Source: Pseudomonadota bacterium (GTDB lineage: Bacteria > Desulfobacterota > Desulfobulbia > Desulfobulbales > Desulfurivibrionaceae). Taken from it: 64,000 nucleotides of DNA. The notes below the pieces were generated by a model, which made no database searches, was not told where the DNA came from, and saw only the letters and a list, made by a program, of their open reading frames with translations. The translations under genes were made by a program, and so were the position numbers. The stretch spans positions 42,350 through 106,349 of the forward strand of contig JAHJRQ010000011.1 in assembly GCA_018830485.1 (NCBI GenBank). Reading direction: 5' to 3'. The stretch's first letter is position 1. Every line of letters starts with the position of its first letter. Positions 50,673 to 59,731 of the stretch are shown here, piece after piece.

Positions 50673-51392
50673 TTATGCTTCCTCGGTCTCGGTCTGGTGG
50701 AACATGATGCGGTGACAGGTGGGACAGGAGATGAGCTTGTCTTCCTTCATCAGATCATTATAGAGTTGCGGCGGGATGTTCATGAAGCAGCCCCGGCACA
50801 CGCCGCCGGTTACCGGGACAATGGCCAGGCCGTTGCGTTTGTCCCGGATGGAGGTGTATTTTTTGAGAAGACTGGCGGTTACGGCGCTGGCCTTGCTTTC
50901 GCGATTTTTCAGGATCTTGCTTTTTTCCGCGGTGAATTGGCTGGTTTTTTTCTCAACCGCGGCGATATCCTCGGCAAGCATTTTCTCATCTTCCTCGCAG
51001 ATCTTGCTCTCTTCCTCGATCTTGGTCTTCAGGGTCTCGATCTGCTCCATGAGCTGAACCATGGTCTCTTCCCGCTGGGTGTTGTTTTTTTTCCCGTCTT
51101 CCGTTTCCTTGAGAATGCTCTGGTATTCGCGGTTGGTCTGGACATTCATCAGTTTGGCCTGCCGGTCCTTGATCCGGACCTGCTCGTCTTCGAGTTCGGC
51201 CTCGAGTTCACGGCGCTGCTCTTCGCAGGCGGCTATCTTCGCGGTCAACAGGTCGATGGTTTCCCTGTGGCCAACGAGACTGGCGCGGCGGCTGTCAATT
51301 TCGGCGGCGCTGGCGGCGATTTCCTTGTCCAGGGTGCTGATTTTTTGGTCAATGGCCTGGAGTTCCCTGAGATGCGAGATGTTTGCTTTCAA
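50673..51392 (-). CDS. coiled-coil protein with C-terminal C4 zinc ribbon (CT398/DUF164 type)
   Basis: A 239-residue protein. Residues 1-180 form long alpha-helical coiled coils (LRELQAIDQKISTLDKEI and many heptads); the C-terminus has a zinc ribbon, VCRGCFMNIPPQLYNDL followed by LISCPTCHRIMF, with four Cys. This is the CT398/DUF164 layout found from Chlamydia to Desulfobacterota; roles in secretion or RNA binding have been proposed, but the function is open. Its start overlaps the stop of the upstream NIF3-like gene by 4 bases. Confidence 0.88.
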   Translation of the reverse strand: MKANISHLRELQAIDQKISTLDKEIAASAAEIDSRRASLVGHRETIDLLTAKIAACEEQRRELEAELEDEQVRIKDRQAKLMNVQTNREYQSILKETEDGKKNNTQREETMVQLMEQIETLKTKIEEESKICEEDEKMLAEDIAAVEKKTSQFTAEKSKILKNRESKASAVTASLLKKYTSIRDKRNGLAIVPVTGGVCRGCFMNIPPQLYNDLMKEDKLISCPTCHRIMFHQTETEEA

Positions 51393-52270
51393 TTGTGCTT
51401 CCTCAATGGTTCTATTGGTTGACAGAATTTTGGTGTGTTATGATCCGAGACAACCCATTGCATGGGATTGTCCTGTTGGGCGGTGGTGGTGATTGTCGGG
51501 GTGAATCCTTTGGCGGCGCAGGTTTTTTTCAGCGTCTCCGCCAGGATCGGCACGATGAACTTCTCGGTTGGGTAATGGCCCGCGTCAATCACGCAAAACC
51601 CTGCCTCCTCTGCCCAACGGGCAACGCTGTGCTTCACCTCGCCGGTAATATAGGCTTGCGCCCCCATGTTCCGGGCGGTTTCTGCCAGCTCGGAACCGCT
51701 TCCCCCGCAGAGGGCCACGGTGTGGATGGTCTCCGGCAGGGAGCCGGCAAGCTGGAGGCCCTGGGCATCAAGAACGGTCAGGACACGGCGGAGGAATTGC
51801 TCGGAGGCGAGGGGGGCGGACAGGGTGCCGATTTTGCCAAAGCCGGAGGTTGGGGCGTGTTCGGTGTATTCCGGGCCGGCGAGCGGCCGGGTGTCGCGCA
51901 GATCAAGTCTTTCCGCCAAGGCGTTGCTGACCCCGGCGGAGATGCAATCGAGGTTGGTGTGGCAGGCAATGAGGGAAATGTTATGGGCAAGGGCTGTTTT
52001 CAGGATACGCCCCATGGGGGTGTCGGAGCGGATTGTTTTCAGGGGGTGGAAGATCAGGGGGTGGTGGGTGAGGATGGTGTTCAGGTTCTGCGAGAGGGCT
52101 TCGTGAATGAGAGCCTCTGTCGGGTCGAGGGCGATGAGAACCCCGTTGACCTGCTGGCCGGGATCCCCGACCAGGAGTCCGACGTTGTCCCATGGTTCGG
52201 CCATGGCAAACGGGGCAATGGAGTCGAGGATCGAGAGAAGCGCTGCGGTGGAAAATTTTTCTTCCGGCAT
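51389..52270 (-). CDS. NIF3-like dinuclear metal protein (YbgI/YqfO type)
   Basis: A 293-residue protein of the NIF3 family, which forms hexamers with a two-metal site. Ligand motifs are ILTHHPLIFHP near residue 62, IACHTNLD near 95 and the C-terminal GHYPTEKFIVP near 246. GTP cyclohydrolase-I type 2 is a common annotation label, but the activity has not been established for most members. The ATG at 52270 is preferred to the frame start at 52324 because it gives the family's normal N-terminus (FSTAALLSILDSIAPFAMAEPWDNVG). It is coupled to the zinc-ribbon gene by a 4-base overlap. Confidence 0.9.
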   Translation of the reverse strand: MPEEKFSTAALLSILDSIAPFAMAEPWDNVGLLVGDPGQQVNGVLIALDPTEALIHEALSQNLNTILTHHPLIFHPLKTIRSDTPMGRILKTALAHNISLIACHTNLDCISAGVSNALAERLDLRDTRPLAGPEYTEHAPTSGFGKIGTLSAPLASEQFLRRVLTVLDAQGLQLAGSLPETIHTVALCGGSGSELAETARNMGAQAYITGEVKHSVARWAEEAGFCVIDAGHYPTEKFIVPILAETLKKTCAAKGFTPTITTTAQQDNPMQWVVSDHNTPKFCQPIEPLRKHN

Positions 52271-52462
52271 CCTTTGTTGGTGTCCGTGGGTAGCCTGGGC
52301 CGTTATTTTAAAATAGCCGGACAATAAAAAAAGGCGCTAACCGTGTGTGGTCGCACCTTGTGTCCGGAACCCTGCCTTGGCCTTGCCAAAACATATCCGG
52401 ATGTATTGATTTCTGTCGCACGTGCACTGCATTCCCGCTCTGTCTGTTCCGGCTTTTTGTGG

Positions 52463-52536
52463 TGGGCCTACCTGGATTCGAACCAGGGACCGACCGGTTA
52501 TGAGCCGGTGGCTCTAGCCAGTTGAGCTATAGGCCC
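52463..52536 (-). tRNA. tRNA with CAU anticodon (Ile2 or elongator Met)
   Basis: The minus strand gives a 74-base cloverleaf from GGGCCTATAGCTCAACTGGC to GTTCGAATCCAGGTAGGCCCA. Acceptor arms GGGCCTA and TAGGCCC pair fully. The anticodon loop is CTCATAA, so the anticodon is CAU. It lacks initiator features (no three G-C pairs at the base of the anticodon stem in the usual order). Lysidine-modified tRNA-Ile2 and elongator Met cannot be told apart by eye; the acceptor is closer to Ile2. Confidence 0.92.
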
Positions 52537-52682
52537 ATATTCTCTAACCAAGACTGAATCAAACAAAATAGCCGATACTTCAATATTGTCAATAGTATTT
52601 GTGTTTGGTTGGGGGGAAGAGAAGGGGTGCGGGAGGGCTCTGCATGGGAGACAAGCCCACACAGAGCCGGAAACGGAAATTA

Positions 52683-53342
52683 TCAGGCAAGCACGGCAGC
52701 CCGGAAGATTTCCATGCCGATTCTGTCCAGGAACCGGCCCATCCGCTCGCCTTTTTTGGCGTTTTCCTTGAAATAGGCGATGATCCTCGCGCAGGTGGCC
52801 AGCGCTTCCTCACCGGAAAGGTCTTCGCAAAGGGTGACGCCGATTCTCGCCTTGGAGGCGGCGTTGCCTCCGACCAGGATGGTCCAGCCCTTTGCCTTGC
52901 CCACCAGCCCCAGATCCTTTACCGAGGTCTCGGCGCACTGGTTGTGGCAGCCGGAGACCCCCATCTTCAACTTGCCGGGCAGCTCGAGGCCGTGGTATCG
53001 GGTGTCGAGTTCCATGCCCATGGCCAAGGCATCCTGCTGGCCAAGGCGGCAGAGGGTGTTGCCGGGGCAGGCCTTGATGCTGCGGACACAGAGGCCGATG
53101 GCTGCCCCGGGGTTCATGTCCAGATCCCGCCAAGCATTGTCGATATCCGCCTCCTTGAGGCCGACAATGGCAATGCGGGCCGCGCTGGTGACCTTGAGGG
53201 CGGCGGTCTTGTATTTTTCCGCTACGTCGGCAATCTTGCGCAGTTGCGCCGGGGTGATGAGGCCGAGCGGAAGATGGGGGACAATGGCATAGGTTTCCTT
53301 GTCGCGCTGCAGCACCGCGCCTTTTTCGCCGTCGTTCAACAT
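52683..53342 (-). CDS. small assimilatory-type low-spin sulfite reductase
   Basis: A 219-residue sirohaem and 4Fe-4S protein. The ferredoxin-like half-domain PHLPLGLITPAQLRKIADVAEKY is followed by the cluster motifs CPGNTLC (C-x5-C, near residue 104) and GCHNQC (C-x3-C, near 142). Size and wording match the 24-27 kDa low-spin sulfite reductase of Desulfovibrio, much smaller than enteric CysI. It may reduce sulfite or nitrite at low rate; its physiological role is uncertain. The ATG at 53342 has GGAGAAG upstream. It is transcribed alone. Confidence 0.88.
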   Translation of the reverse strand: MLNDGEKGAVLQRDKETYAIVPHLPLGLITPAQLRKIADVAEKYKTAALKVTSAARIAIVGLKEADIDNAWRDLDMNPGAAIGLCVRSIKACPGNTLCRLGQQDALAMGMELDTRYHGLELPGKLKMGVSGCHNQCAETSVKDLGLVGKAKGWTILVGGNAASKARIGVTLCEDLSGEEALATCARIIAYFKENAKKGERMGRFLDRIGMEIFRAAVLA

Positions 53343-53497
53343 GGGGCTTCTCCTTGCAAAATAGCGTAACAATAAATAAAGAAAAGGACTCAACAGGTGA
53401 GCCCTTTTGGTGTCTGTGTTACAGTGGGGGCAGAGCAAAGCAGTCTATGCGTTTCCTTTTTTTGTAAAATTAATCGTTTCCTTGGAAAAGTCAAGAT

Positions 53498-53632
53498 TGA
53501 TGGGCATGTAACAACTCAAAAACCGCGATATCCCGTCATTCCGGCGGAGGCCGGAATCCACTTTTTTCAGGCAGTTACAATAAGGCTGGACCCCGGCCTT
53601 CGCCGGGGAGACGAGTTGTTGCAAGTCCATCA
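53498..53632. repeat. MITE-like palindromic repeat, family C, complete copy
   Basis: The ends TGATGGGCATGTAACAACTC and GAGTTGTTGCAAGTCCATCA are imperfect inverted repeats over 20 bases. Inside are CCGTCATTCCGGCGGAGGCCGGAATCC and GGCTGGACCCCGGCCTTCGCCGGGG. The same element, reversed, interrupts the family B repeat near 16552-16690. It lies between the sulfite reductase and rmuC genes. Confidence 0.8.
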
Positions 53633-53715
53633 AAATTGACGGACCCGCAAAAAAAAGGGACTCCCCGCAATAGCGGCTTCACTAACCCTTATACGTTTTT
53701 TTGAGGAATGTGCCG

Positions 53716-55101
53716 ATGGATGTATCCTTTCTTATGTATCTTGCAGGGGCGGGATTGGTCGGATTGTGCTGCGGCGGAATATCGGTTTGGCTGCTCATGC
53801 GAAATCGTTTGGCCGAACAGCGCGGTCTGGCCGAGGAACGGGTGCAGCTCCGGGAGAGTCAGCGTGTTGATTTGGAGAGGCGGTTGGCGGCCGGAGAGGA
53901 GGAGCGGGCCGGACTGCGGCGGGAAAACGGGATGCTGCAAGCCAGGGCCGCGGAACTTGCGGCGCGGCTCGAGGTGGAGCAGCGGCAACTCCAGGAAAAA
54001 CAAGCGCTTCTGCAGGAGGCCCGGCAGGAGCTGGCCAACGCCTTTAAGGCCATTTCCGCCGATATATTTCAAAGCAACAGTCAGCGCTTTCTGGAGCTTG
54101 CCCAGCAGACCCTGGCCAAGTTTCAGGAGCGGGGCATGGCCGACATGGAGACCAGAAAGCGCTCCATCCAGGAGCTGCTCCTGCCCATGCACGAATCCCT
54201 GAAAAAGGTCGATGACCAGATCCGCCAGGTGGAAAAAGAGCGGGTCGAGGCGTACGCCGGGCTGACCGAGCAGGTCAAATCCCTGGCCACCAGCCAGGCC
54301 CGGCTCCACGGAGAAACGGCTAATCTGGTCAATGCCCTGCGCAAGCCCTCGGTGCGCGGCCGGTGGGGCGAGATGCAGCTGCGGCGGGTGGTGGAGATGG
54401 CCGGGATGGTGGAGTATTGCGACTTTGTCGAGCAGGGCTCGGTGGACACCGACTCCGGCAGGTTGCGCCCGGATATGATCGTCCGGCTGCCAAGCGGCAA
54501 GAATATCGTGGTGGATTCCAAGACCGCGCTGTCCGCCTACCTTGAGGCCATGGAGGCGGGAGATGACGAGAGCCGGCAGGCCCGGCTCAAGGAGCATGCC
54601 CGGCAGGTGCGCTCCCATCTTGTCCAGTTGGCCAGCAAGTCGTATTGGGAGCAGTTTCAGCCCTCGCCGGAATTTGTGGTGCTCTTTCTGCCCGGCGAGA
54701 ATTTTTTCAGCGCGGCCCTGGAGCAGGACCCGCAATTGATCGAATACGGGGTGGCGCAAAAGGTGATCCTGGCCACGCCCACCACCCTGATTGCCCTGAT
54801 GCGGGCGGTCTCCTACGGCTGGCGGCAGGAAAAGATCGCCGAGCACGCCCAGGTCATCGGCGAGCTGGGGCGGACGCTTTATGAGCGGCTGGGGGTGTTG
54901 GGCGACCATTTCCACGACATGCGCAAGGGGCTGGACCGGGCGGTGGAGTCGTACAATAAGGCGGTGGGCTCCTTTGAGGGGCGGGTGCTGGTCACCGCCC
55001 GGAAGCTGCAGGAGATGGACCCGGCCTTGGCCAAGGATATAGCGCCCATGGAGCCTCTGCACAAGATCCCGCGCCCGCCTCTTACGGCTCAGAGAGAGTA
55101 G
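53716..55101 (+). CDS. rmuC: DNA recombination protein RmuC
   Basis: A 461-residue RmuC family protein, which limits inversions at short inverted repeats in Escherichia coli. It has an N-terminal membrane helix (about 5-27), a long coiled coil (about 30-150) and a nuclease-like core with RGRWGEMQLRRVVEMAGM near 213, RPDMIVRLPSGKNIVVDSK near 250 and FLPGENFFSAAL near 330. The ATG at 53716 follows a GAGGA site 8 bases upstream. A family C palindrome lies just before it. Confidence 0.92.
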   Translation: MDVSFLMYLAGAGLVGLCCGGISVWLLMRNRLAEQRGLAEERVQLRESQRVDLERRLAAGEEERAGLRRENGMLQARAAELAARLEVEQRQLQEKQALLQEARQELANAFKAISADIFQSNSQRFLELAQQTLAKFQERGMADMETRKRSIQELLLPMHESLKKVDDQIRQVEKERVEAYAGLTEQVKSLATSQARLHGETANLVNALRKPSVRGRWGEMQLRRVVEMAGMVEYCDFVEQGSVDTDSGRLRPDMIVRLPSGKNIVVDSKTALSAYLEAMEAGDDESRQARLKEHARQVRSHLVQLASKSYWEQFQPSPEFVVLFLPGENFFSAALEQDPQLIEYGVAQKVILATPTTLIALMRAVSYGWRQEKIAEHAQVIGELGRTLYERLGVLGDHFHDMRKGLDRAVESYNKAVGSFEGRVLVTARKLQEMDPALAKDIAPMEPLHKIPRPPLTAQRE

Positions 55102-55248
55102 ATTGTTGTACCTGTTCGGCCAATGGCTTCCGGGGCATGGTCGCAAAGTTTTCCTTGCCGGAAGCAGGCCCCTTTCGTATAATCAGCGGATTGTGTCGCA
55201 GTACACGATGCACCCGTTTAACCAAAGCGCAGAAGGAGATGTATCCCC

Positions 55249-56460
55249 ATGAAATTAGGCATTAACGGCCTGGGCCGGATCGGCAAGCTTTCACTCTGGT
55301 ATCATGTTTCCCGCAAGCATTTTTCCGAGATTGTGGTCAACGTGGGTCGGCAGGTGGGCACCGGGCTTCAGGATATAGCAAGCTCCATCGACCGGGACAG
55401 CTCCTACGGGCGGCTCGGCATGTATCTGCATGGCTGCAAGGGAGGATGCCAGGTTATTGATAACCTCAATGAGGCGGACGGCACCATGACCGTCAACGGC
55501 GTGCCGGTCAAGATCCTGCGTGAGGCCAGGAATCCCGCCGGGATCCAGTGGAAGGAGAACGGGGTGCGTCTGGTCGTTGACACCACCGGCGCCTTTACCG
55601 ACCCCACCGCGGACGCCGACAGCCCCAAGGGCTCGTTGCGGGGCCATGTCCAGGCCGGCGCCGAAAAGGTGCTCCTCTCCGCGCCTTTCAAGATCAAGAA
55701 CAAAGGGGTGGAGATGCCCGGTGATGCCGTCACCACGGTGATGGGCATCAACGACGGCGATTTCAACCCGTCCCAGCACACCCTGATTTCCGCGGCCTCC
55801 TGCACCACCACCTGCCTCTCCTACATGATCAAGCCCATGCTCGATCACTTCGGGGCGGACCGGTTTTTGAGCGCCTCCATGGTCACGGTCCATGCCGCCA
55901 CCGGCAGCCAGCAGGTCCTTGACCGGTTGCCCAATGCCGGGGCCACCGATCTTCGGAAAAGCCGCAGCATCTTCAATAATATCATCCTGACCACCACCGG
56001 CGCGGCAAAGGCTCTGCCCCTGGTTATCCCGGAGATGAAGAGCATCGGCTTCATCGCCGAGTCGGTGCGGATTCCCACCAATACCGGCTCTTTGATTGTC
56101 CTGGTGCTCAACCTCCAGGATGAGAGCATGGAAAACCCCATCAAGCGGAATCTGGTGAACTCCATCTACCGGGATTACGCCAAGAACTCCCGCTACCTGG
56201 AATACAGCGACGAGCAGCACGTTTCCACGGATATCATCGGTCTGCCTTTTGCCGCCGCGGTTATCGAGGGCTCCGAGACCCACACCCGCACGGGCAGCCT
56301 CAAGGTGAATCTGGCCAATCTCGGTTGCAGCATCGGCCCTTCCACCTTGGAAGTGCCGGTGACCCAGGCGGTGGTGTATGCCTGGTACGACAACGAACTG
56401 GGCAGCTATACCAACGTGCTGGGCGACCGGACCGTTTCCATCGCCGAGCAGATGATTTAG
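55249..56460 (+). CDS. gap: glyceraldehyde-3-phosphate dehydrogenase, long form
   Basis: Oxidises and phosphorylates glyceraldehyde 3-phosphate to 1,3-bisphosphoglycerate with NAD(P)+. Conserved parts are INGLGRIGKL at the start, VVDTTGAF near 107, the active-site Cys in SAASCTTTCLSYM near 185, HAATGSQQVLDRLP near 218 and WYDNELGSYTNVL near the end. At 403 residues it is about 65 longer than the usual 335; extra sequence follows the first motif (WYHVSRKHFSEIVVNVGRQVG and HGCKGGCQVIDNL) and occurs elsewhere. AGAAGGAG precedes the ATG. It heads the run gap-rimI-pgk-tpiA-secG. Confidence 0.92.
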   Translation: MKLGINGLGRIGKLSLWYHVSRKHFSEIVVNVGRQVGTGLQDIASSIDRDSSYGRLGMYLHGCKGGCQVIDNLNEADGTMTVNGVPVKILREARNPAGIQWKENGVRLVVDTTGAFTDPTADADSPKGSLRGHVQAGAEKVLLSAPFKIKNKGVEMPGDAVTTVMGINDGDFNPSQHTLISAASCTTTCLSYMIKPMLDHFGADRFLSASMVTVHAATGSQQVLDRLPNAGATDLRKSRSIFNNIILTTTGAAKALPLVIPEMKSIGFIAESVRIPTNTGSLIVLVLNLQDESMENPIKRNLVNSIYRDYAKNSRYLEYSDEQHVSTDIIGLPFAAAVIEGSETHTRTGSLKVNLANLGCSIGPSTLEVPVTQAVVYAWYDNELGSYTNVLGDRTVSIAEQMI

Positions 56461-56482
56461 AAAGGCAGGGAAAAGGAAAAAG

Positions 56483-56974
56483 GTGAAAGGTGAAAGATTC
56501 AAGGAAGAACGCGAGCCTTGCGCCTTTTTCATTCGCCCCATGGCCGTCGAGGATATTGGGGTAGTGACAGCCATCGAATCCGAAAATCCCGCGCCGTGGA
56601 GTGGTGGGCAACTGGCCGGCGAACTGGACCAGGAAGGCGGCTGGCAGTTTGTCGCCGAATCCCGCGCTTTCGGGCAGGTGTGCGGCTTTGTTTGCGGCCG
56701 GAGCTGCGTTGGGGATGGTGAGCTGCTGAAAATTGCCGTGGGCCGGGAACACCGGCGGCAGGGGGCAGCGGCGCAGCTTGTGGCGCACACCCTGCACTAC
56801 CTGGCGGCGCAGGGGGTGGCCCGCTGTTTCTTGGAACTGCGCGCCGCCAATCTTCCGGCTCTGGCCCTGTATGAACGGTTCGGCTTTCGCCGGTTGGGGG
56901 TGAGGAAAAAATACTACGCTTCGCCGCCGGACGATGCGATACTCTTGGAAAAGAATGTCGCATTAGTCTCGTAA
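56483..56974 (+). CDS. rimI: ribosomal protein alanine N-acetyltransferase-like GNAT
   Basis: A 163-residue GNAT acetyltransferase. The acetyl-CoA loop is VGREHRRQGAAAQLVAHTL near 87-105, and LELRAANLPALALYERFGFRRLGVRKKYY near 115-145 is the RimI signature. RimI acetylates the N-terminal Ala of ribosomal protein S18; paralogues modify other targets. The start is a GTG at 56483 with AAAGGA-like purines upstream, but the first ATG-like choice could be further in, since about 17 residues precede the domain. It lies 22 bases after gap. Confidence 0.82.
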   Translation: MKGERFKEEREPCAFFIRPMAVEDIGVVTAIESENPAPWSGGQLAGELDQEGGWQFVAESRAFGQVCGFVCGRSCVGDGELLKIAVGREHRRQGAAAQLVAHTLHYLAAQGVARCFLELRAANLPALALYERFGFRRLGVRKKYYASPPDDAILLEKNVALVS

Positions 56975-56984
56975 TAAGTCGTCA

Positions 56985-57100
56985 CACCGGTGAAAACCGG
57001 TGTCCAGTCTTTCCGCAGCTATCTGAAAAACACTGGATCGGAGTCTCACTCCGTTCGCTTACCTCCGGCTTTCGCCGGAATGACGGGATGTTGTGATTTC
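56985..57100. repeat. palindrome-rich spacer related to family C
   Basis: The spacer between rimI and pgk contains CACCGGTGAAAACCGGTG, then CCAGTCTTTCCGCAGC..TGAAAAACACTGGATC and CTTTCGCCGGAATGACGGGAT. The last part matches the GCCGGAATGACGGGATAT end of family C. It lacks the family C terminal repeats and looks like a diverged or truncated copy. Confidence 0.55.
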
Positions 57101-57126
57101 ATCAAAGTTTGAGGGAGGAACGTTCC

Positions 57127-58311
57127 ATGAAGAATATCCGGGATCTTGACATCAGGGGGAAAAAACTGCTCATTCGCGTTGATTTCAACGTGCCCCTGGA
57201 TGAACAACTCAACATCACCGACGATATCCGGATTCGCGGGGTGTTGCCCACCCTCAACTACGCCCTGGATGAAAATGCCAAGGTCATCATCATGTCCCAT
57301 CTGGGGCGGCCCAAGGGAGAGCGCCAACCCCAGTTCAGCCTGGCCCCTGCGGCCAAGCGCCTTTCCCGGCTGCTGAACAAGGAGGTCGTTCTGGCTCCGG
57401 ATTGCATCGGGCCGGAAGCCAAGGCCATTGTCGAGGCCATGCAGCCCGGCAGTGTGGTGCTCCTGGAAAATCTCCGCTTCCATGCGGAGGAACAGCAGAA
57501 TGACGACGGCTTTGCCAGCCAGTTGGCCGGCCTCTGCGACATTTACATCAACGATGCCTTTGCCGTGGCGCACCGGGCCCATGCCTCGGTGGTGGGGGTG
57601 ACCCAATTCGTCGAGCAGTGCGCGGCCGGGTTCCTGCTGCAAAAGGAGATGGATTATTTCCACCGTTCGGTGAGCGAGCCCATGCGGCCCTTGGTGGCTA
57701 TTGTGGGCGGGGCCAAGGTCTCGAGCAAGCTCGGCGCCCTGGACAACCTCATGGACCGGGTGGACAAGATGATCATCGGCGGGGCCATGGCCAATACCTT
57801 CCTGAAAAGCATCGGCCATGACATGGGCAAGTCCAAGGTCGAGGATGAACTGCTCGATACGGCCCGGGAATTGCTCAACAAGGCCAAGCGCCTTGGGGTC
57901 AAGCTCTATCTGCCGGTGGACTGCATCGTTGCGGACCGATTTGAGGCCCGGGCAGAATCCAAGCGGGTAACGGTGCAGGAGGTGCCGGCCGACTGGATGG
58001 TGCTCGACATCGGCCCGGCCACCACGGTGCTTTTTTCCGAGGCCATGGAATCTGCCAAGACCATCATCTGGAACGGTCCCATGGGCGCTTTCGAGATGGA
58101 TGCTTTTTCCCGAGGCACCATGGCCATGGTGCAGCATGTGGCCCGCTCCCACGCCCTGACCATTGTCGGCGGGGGCGACACCGATGTGGCGGTGCACAAG
58201 GCAGGGGAGTCGAGCAACATCTCCTACATCTCCACGGGTGGCGGCGCCTTCCTCATGCTGATGGAGGGCAAGAAGCTGCCTGGAGTTGAGGCCCTGGAAG
58301 CAAAGGAATAA
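57127..58311 (+). CDS. pgk: phosphoglycerate kinase
   Basis: Transfers phosphate from 1,3-bisphosphoglycerate to ADP, the first ATP-forming step of lower glycolysis. The 394-residue protein shows [11 protein letters not shown] at 15-25, SHLGRPKG near 62, [21 protein letters not shown] near 198 and GGGDTDVAV near 353. GAGGGAGGAACG before the ATG at 57127 decides the start over the frame beginning at 57109. Length is normal. tpiA follows 82 bases later. Confidence 0.95.
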   Translation: MKNIRDLDIRGKKLLIRVDFNVPLDEQLNITDDIRIRGVLPTLNYALDENAKVIIMSHLGRPKGERQPQFSLAPAAKRLSRLLNKEVVLAPDCIGPEAKAIVEAMQPGSVVLLENLRFHAEEQQNDDGFASQLAGLCDIYINDAFAVAHRAHASVVGVTQFVEQCAAGFLLQKEMDYFHRSVSEPMRPLVAIVGGAKVSSKLGALDNLMDRVDKMIIGGAMANTFLKSIGHDMGKSKVEDELLDTARELLNKAKRLGVKLYLPVDCIVADRFEARAESKRVTVQEVPADWMVLDIGPATTVLFSEAMESAKTIIWNGPMGAFEMDAFSRGTMAMVQHVARSHALTIVGGGDTDVAVHKAGESSNISYISTGGGAFLMLMEGKKLPGVEALEAKE

Positions 58312-58393
58312 GGTAAGTGCTTGCAGGCCAGGGGGAACAGGTCTGAATCTCGGTTTTCACCCCCGTGATACATAACGGAATAAGGAGCAGTTC

Positions 58394-59152
58394 ATGGAGC
58401 GCATCCCCCTGATTGCCGGGAACTGGAAGATGTATACCTCGCTTGCCGAGGCCAGAACTCTTGCCGCTGCCGTGGTCTCGGCCTGCAAGGGGCTGACCGG
58501 CCGGGAGGTCATGATCGCCCCCCCCCTCACCGCTCTGGCCGCGGTGGCTGAGGTGGTGCGCGGCTCGCAGGTCCGGCTGGCGGCCCAGAATGTCTGCTGG
58601 GAAGAGCAGGGCGCTTTTACCGGGGAGATAGCCCCCTCCATGCTGCGGGAGTTGGGCTGCACCATGGCCATCATCGGCCATTCGGAGCGGCGGCAGATCT
58701 TCGGCGAGACCGATGCGCTCATCAACCAGCGGGTGGCCGGGGCCATGCGGCACGGGATTACCCCGGTTCTCTGCTTTGGCGAGACCCTGGCCGAACGCGA
58801 GGCGGGCCAGACCATGACCGTGCTTGAGCGGCAGGTCCGGGCAGGGCTTGCCGGCATCGCTGTGACCGAGCCCGCAAACATAGTCCTTGCCTATGAGCCG
58901 GTCTGGGCCATCGGCACCGGCAAAACCGCCAGCGAGGACCAGGCCCAGGAAGCCCATGAATTCGTGCGGAATCTGCTGGGTGCGATGTACGAGAAAAGTA
59001 TTGCCCAGCAAATGAGAATACTGTATGGTGGCAGCGTTAATTCGGGGAACGTGGATGCCCTGTTGCAGCAGCCCGATATAGACGGGGCCTTGGTCGGCGG
59101 GGCATCTCTCAAGGCGGATTCCTTCGAACGCATCATCCACTTCCGGCAATAA
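58394..59152 (+). CDS. tpiA: triosephosphate isomerase
   Basis: Interconverts dihydroxyacetone phosphate and glyceraldehyde 3-phosphate. The 252-residue protein carries the TIM-barrel signatures: AGNWKMYTSLAEA at 7-19 with the catalytic Lys, IGHSERRQIFGE near 94 with the catalytic His, AYEPVWAIGTGK near 165 with the catalytic Glu, and YGGSVNSGN near 213. AAGGAG stands before the ATG. It lies between pgk and secG, a common gene order. Confidence 0.96.
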   Translation: MERIPLIAGNWKMYTSLAEARTLAAAVVSACKGLTGREVMIAPPLTALAAVAEVVRGSQVRLAAQNVCWEEQGAFTGEIAPSMLRELGCTMAIIGHSERRQIFGETDALINQRVAGAMRHGITPVLCFGETLAEREAGQTMTVLERQVRAGLAGIAVTEPANIVLAYEPVWAIGTGKTASEDQAQEAHEFVRNLLGAMYEKSIAQQMRILYGGSVNSGNVDALLQQPDIDGALVGGASLKADSFERIIHFRQ

Positions 59153-59168
59153 CGGTAACGAAAAGAGA

Positions 59169-59522
59169 ATGAGCACCTTACTGACCATTATCCATATCGC
59201 TGTTTGTTTGTTTCTCGTTGTGATCGTGCTGTTGCAGCACGGCAAGGGCGCCAGCATGGGCGCGGCCTTCGGCGGCTCCAGCCAGACCGTGTTCGGCACG
59301 GAAGGTCCCCTGCCCCTGTTGAACAAGATCACCACATGGGCTGCGGTTGTCTTCATGCTGACCTCCATCTCCCTGGCCTATATGTCAACCAGGGTCGGGG
59401 ATGGCTCGGTCATGAAGGAAGTCGCCCCCATTGCCGAGCCGCAGAGCGCCCCGATCCCGATCCCGTTGCCTTCGGCAGACAAGGATGTGCCCATGGCGCC
59501 GTCTCCGGCGCAGGGCAAGTAA
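59169..59522 (+). CDS. secG: preprotein translocase subunit SecG
   Basis: A 117-residue subunit of the SecYEG protein channel. It has two membrane helices (about 4-25 and 55-75) with the conserved VIVLLQHGKGASMGAAFGGSSQTVFG between and after the first. The C-terminal tail (about 80-117) is rich in Pro and Ala and may be disordered. It starts 16 bases after tpiA and closes the glycolytic run; a tRNA-Leu gene follows after 33 bases, so both may lie on one transcript. Confidence 0.93.
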   Translation: MSTLLTIIHIAVCLFLVVIVLLQHGKGASMGAAFGGSSQTVFGTEGPLPLLNKITTWAAVVFMLTSISLAYMSTRVGDGSVMKEVAPIAEPQSAPIPIPLPSADKDVPMAPSPAQGK

Positions 59523-59555
59523 CAGTTGTTGTTTGATCTGAGAAAATAAGGATTG

Positions 59556-59640
59556 CCGAAGTGGTGGAATTGGTAGACACGCAGGCTTGAGGTGTCTGTG
59601 GGGCAACCCATGCCGGTTCGAGTCCGGCCTTCGGTACCAT
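59556..59640 (+). tRNA. tRNA-Leu (anticodon GAG)
   Basis: An 85-base class II tRNA starting GCCGAAGTGGTGGAATTGG and ending GTTCGAGTCCGGCCTTCGGTACCA, with CCA encoded. The anticodon loop is TTGAGGT, so the anticodon is GAG. The long variable arm GTGGGGCAACCCAT is typical of leucine tRNAs. Its 3' end is partly repeated at 60360-60390. Confidence 0.96.
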
Positions 59641-59649
59641 ATTTATAAA

Positions 59650-59691
59650 AGGCCCTGTAACCGACAACGGTTACGGGGCCTTTCTTTTTTG
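59650..59691 (+). terminator. rho-independent terminator after tRNA-Leu
   Basis: AGGCCCTGTAACCG and CGGTTACGGGGCCT form a long stem with a short ACAA loop, followed by TTCTTTTTT. It lies 10 bases after the tRNA and would end the gap-to-tRNA transcript. Confidence 0.88.
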
Positions 59692-59731
59692 GGGGGAGAA
59701 GCACGGGGACTGAAACCATCCCCACATGTCC

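Noticed and set aside
53689..55146. 485-codon minus-strand frame opposite rmuC
   Set aside because: Shadow frame; rmuC has a ribosome site and conserved motifs.
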